DNA of 7,365 nt. Origin: Dehalococcoidia bacterium. GTDB lineage: Bacteria; Chloroflexota; Dehalococcoidia; E44-bin15; DAOWNJ01. Shown one piece after another: positions 6,114-7,365 of this stretch. How positions within the stretch are numbered: the first letter of the stretch is position 1; every line of letters starts with the position of its first letter. The DNA is taken from the NCBI GenBank assembly GCA_030642645.1, contig DAOWNJ010000049.1, forward strand, positions 1 to 7,365. Direction: 5' to 3'. The position numbers and the translations under genes are program-made. The notes beneath the pieces were generated by a model. It was given only the letters and a program-made list of their open reading frames with translations. It was not told where the DNA came from and searched no databases.

Positions 6114-6629
6114 ATGGACAGCATGGATTTTAGGGTTATCGCCACCAATCGAAAGGCACATCACGACTATAATATCGAGGATGTAGTAGAGGCGGGTATC
6201 GTCCTCACTGGGACCGAGATAAAGTCCATAAGGGAGGGGAGGGTAAGCCTGAAGGAGTCCTATGCCAGGGCCGAGGGCGGTGAGATGTGGCTAGTGAATT
6301 GCTATATCGCCCCTTATCAGGCGGGGGATCGCTATAATCACGAGCCGGGCCGCCCCAGGAAGCTCCTCCTCCACCGGGACCAGATCGGCTTTTTGAGGGG
6401 GAGGGTGGAGGAGAGGGGATATACCCTCGTCCCACTTAGGTTATACATTAAAAAGGGTATCGCCAAGGTGGAGTTGGGACTGGCCAGGGGAAGGAAGCAG
6501 TATGATAAGCGCCAGTTCATCGCCAGAAGGGAGGCAGAGAGAGAGGGAGATGGAACGGGTGATGAAGCAGGCGAAACGGACTTGAGCGGAAAGAGGCGAA
6601 TCATGGGAGGAAGGGGTAAGCATAAGTAA
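6114..6629 (+). CDS. smpB: SsrA-binding protein SmpB, with an apparent frameshift in the C-terminal tail
   Basis: SmpB binds the tRNA-like part of tmRNA and delivers it to stalled ribosomes. The OB-fold core is complete: NRKAHHDYNIEDVVEAGIVL (12-31), GTEIKSIREGRVSLKESYA (33-51), YNHEPGRPRKLLLH (74-87), VPLRLYIKKGIAKVELGLARGRKQYDKR (106-133). After ARREAERE (137-144) the open frame gives an unusual glycine/acidic stretch and runs to the TAA at 6627-6629 (171 residues). Leaving out one G of the GGG at 6545-6547 instead gives EMERVMKQAKRT and a TGA at 6583-6585, about 156 residues, which is the normal SmpB length and a typical basic helical tail. A one-base insertion, real or in the assembly, is likely. 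A second in-frame ATG at 6123 is an alternative start; neither has a strong Shine-Dalgarno sequence. ssrA follows directly. Confidence 0.93.
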   Translation: MDSMDFRVIATNRKAHHDYNIEDVVEAGIVLTGTEIKSIREGRVSLKESYARAEGGEMWLVNCYIAPYQAGDRYNHEPGRPRKLLLHRDQIGFLRGRVEERGYTLVPLRLYIKKGIAKVELGLARGRKQYDKRQFIARREAEREGDGTGDEAGETDLSGKRRIMGGRGKHK

Positions 6630-6652
6630 TTTCCTTCCTAAAGGGCGAAAAG

Positions 6653-7007
6653 GGGGACGAGTGGGTTCGACAGGGGAAGGACACCCCAGAATTGCAGGCC
6701 GAGGTGCCGCTCACCTCGTAAAACTGGCGGCAAAAAAGTAACTGGCGATCGCGCCTACGCAATGGCATCCTAATTAGAGGTGCCACGTCTGCCCCACCTC
6801 ACCCCGATAGGTGGGGACAGGCGCCGATTAGTCGGGGTGCGGTTCCCCCGATGTCGATAGGGGGCATCTAAGATGCATCGACTGGCCTCGCCTGATTCGG
6901 TCGGCAGATGATGGTCTGGTGAGACAATGAGGAGCCGACTAAGCCTGTAGTAGATTCTGAGGGGTATTCTTCTGGACGGGGAGTTCGACTCTCCCCCGTC
7001 TCCACCA
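6653..7007 (+). ncRNA. ssrA: Transfer-messenger RNA (tmRNA, 10Sa RNA)
   Basis: tmRNA rescues stalled ribosomes with SmpB and adds a degradation tag. The acceptor stem pairs GGGGACG (6653-6659) with CGTCTCC (6997-7003), with one G-U at the third pair as in E. coli. A discriminator A (7004) and an encoded CCA (7005-7007) follow. The conserved GGGTTCGACAGGGG follows the 5' strand, and the T-loop TTCGACT (6984-6990) is present; its stem can form 6 bp. Pseudoknots are visible: CGAGGTG/CACCTCG (6700-6706/6712-6718) with loop CCGC pairing GCGG (6727-6730); CCCCACCT/AGGTGGGG (6792-6799/6809-6816) with loop CACCCCGA pairing TCGGGGTG (6832-6839); CCCCC/GGGGG (6845-6849/6860-6864) with loop GTCGAT pairing ATCGAC (6877-6882). 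It is a one-piece, non-permuted tmRNA downstream of its partner smpB. The exact 5' end could be one base earlier. Confidence 0.97.
6744..6773 (+). other. tmRNA proteolysis-tag reading frame (GDRAYAMAS)
   Basis: After GTAACT the resume codon is probably GGC (6744), followed by GAT CGC GCC TAC GCA ATG GCA TCC and TAA (6771-6773), which gives GDRAYAMAS. It lies just after the first pseudoknot, as expected, and ends in a small, hydrophobic stretch suited to ClpXP-type recognition. The nine-residue length and G-acid-R start resemble the tag I recall for Dehalococcoides, GERELVLAG. The alternative frame starting GCG at 6745 (AIAPTQWHPN) ends poorly for a degron. Confidence 0.8.
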
Positions 7008-7013
7008 GAAAAT

Positions 7014-7049
7014 AAGGAGGGCTCCAGCTCAAGAGGAGCCCTCTTTGTT
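7014..7049 (+). terminator. Intrinsic terminator of ssrA
   Basis: The perfect 9-bp stem GAGGGCTCC/GGAGCCCTC (7017-7025/7035-7043) has a 9-nt loop. It is followed by TTTGTT and preceded by AAG, which extends the pairing by three weaker pairs. It starts within 10 nt of the tmRNA CCA end, so it should end the smpB-ssrA transcript before acsB. Confidence 0.85.
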
Positions 7050-7098
7050 GACTTGCCTTGAAGAGTTATGCTAAAAAATCTACGGTTTGGAGGATCAA

Positions 7099-7365
7099 GT
7101 GTCTGAATCTGTCGCCATCTGTGCAATACGGGGTGCTCACAGTATCGTAGCTCGTGCTGAAGAAATGCTGAGGGAGGCGATGGCCGTGATAGGGCCTCAG
7201 GCCCCTGTCTCCTTTCCGGCTACTGCCTACTACCTGCCAGTGCTCTATGGCCTTACAGGACACAGGGTGGAGAAGTTGGGAGACCTCCTCTGGCCCCTGG
7301 AGCATGCCGGGGGCATCCTCCCCCCGCTTCCTGATGACCCGAAGCTGCCATATCTGGAGGAGACC
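7099..7365 (+). CDS. acsB: Acetyl-CoA synthase subunit of CODH/ACS, N-terminal fragment (3' end missing)
   Basis: Eighty-nine codons are open from GTG 7099 to the window edge. GGAGG (7089-7093) lies 5 nt before the GTG and fixes the start. The protein begins VSESVAICAIRGAHSIVARA and carries the AcsB/CdhC N-terminal signature: GPQAPVSFPATAYYLPV (residues 38-54), then a short insert and HRVEKLGDLL. In Moorella AcsB the same blocks read GPDHPVGYPDTAYYLPV and EEVKKLGDL, as I recall them. The full enzyme joins a methyl group, CO and CoA on its nickel A-cluster in the Wood-Ljungdahl pathway; the cluster cysteines would be downstream of this window. The start appears compact compared with Moorella, lacking about 25 leading residues. 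A weak promoter candidate (TTGACT 7048-7053, 18 bp, TAAAAA 7072-7077) lies between the ssrA terminator and the gene. The gene probably begins a separate operon. Confidence 0.85.
   Translation, partial: MSESVAICAIRGAHSIVARAEEMLREAMAVIGPQAPVSFPATAYYLPVLYGLTGHRVEKLGDLLWPLEHAGGILPPLPDDPKLPYLEET

Noticed and set aside
6970..7098. Integrative element at the tmRNA 3' end (a common attachment site)
   Set aside because: I see no second copy of the tmRNA 3' end, no integrase and no foreign cargo in the window; a terminator and a metabolic gene follow directly.
6770..7126. Minus-strand 118-codon frame
   Set aside because: It lies opposite the tmRNA and its terminator; the structured RNA explains this sequence.
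7066..7305. Minus-strand 79-codon frame at the right edge
   Set aside because: It is a shadow of the plus-strand acsB frame, which has clear family motifs and a ribosome-binding site.
1..7365. CRISPR array, insertion sequence, defence island or phage genes
   Set aside because: No regularly spaced repeats, transposase or integrase motifs were seen; the genes are housekeeping or metabolic with uniform composition.

Overview
The window looks like chromosomal DNA from a member of the Chloroflexota, most likely class Dehalococcoidia. Three things point there. The tmRNA encodes a nine-residue tag, GDRAYAMAS, that resumes on a glycine codon and resembles the tag I recall for Dehalococcoides (GERELVLAG). 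A probable LL-diaminopimelate aminotransferase and an acetyl-CoA synthase (Wood-Ljungdahl) gene are present. The coding sequence is GC-rich, with AT-rich promoter gaps. The assignment is inference; no 16S rRNA or other direct marker is present.

Layout. (1) 1-1696, plus strand: the 3' part of a class I/II aminotransferase (probably dapL), followed closely by the ribosome-associated GTPase gene hflX. (2) 1676-1714: a GC-rich hairpin where the plus- and minus-strand genes converge. (3) 1776-4673, minus strand: an operon read from right to left. It starts with an HMG-CoA-synthase-like protein fused to a DUF35 zinc-ribbon/OB domain, continues 14 bp later with an SCP-x/acetyl-CoA-acetyltransferase type thiolase, and ends with a 49-residue orphan protein that has an excellent Shine-Dalgarno sequence. 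(4) 4674-4874: a compact divergent promoter region with the two -35 boxes 7 bp apart. (5) 4875-7007, plus strand: a membrane-anchored S41/CtpA-type protease, then the trans-translation pair smpB and ssrA (tmRNA), closed by an intrinsic terminator. (6) 7099-7365: the start of acsB, the acetyl-CoA synthase subunit, cut by the window edge.

How the genes work together. smpB and ssrA form the ribosome-rescue system; hflX also acts on stalled ribosomes, but it sits about 4.4 kb away with opposite-strand genes between. The thiolase and the HMGS-like/DUF35 fusion resemble the archaeal thiolase-DUF35-HMGCS channelling complex. However, the fusion has lost the residues expected at the HMG-CoA synthase active site, so it is unlikely to make HMG-CoA in the classical way and may be a CoA-binding or scaffold partner of the thiolase.

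Main oddities. There are two probable single-base frame breaks: at the 5' end of hflX, where coding similarity extends upstream of any usual start codon, and at the 3' end of smpB, where the typical basic tail is in another frame. The others are the degenerate HMGS active site, the unlisted 49-residue gene, and the tmRNA tag with its well-formed pseudoknots.
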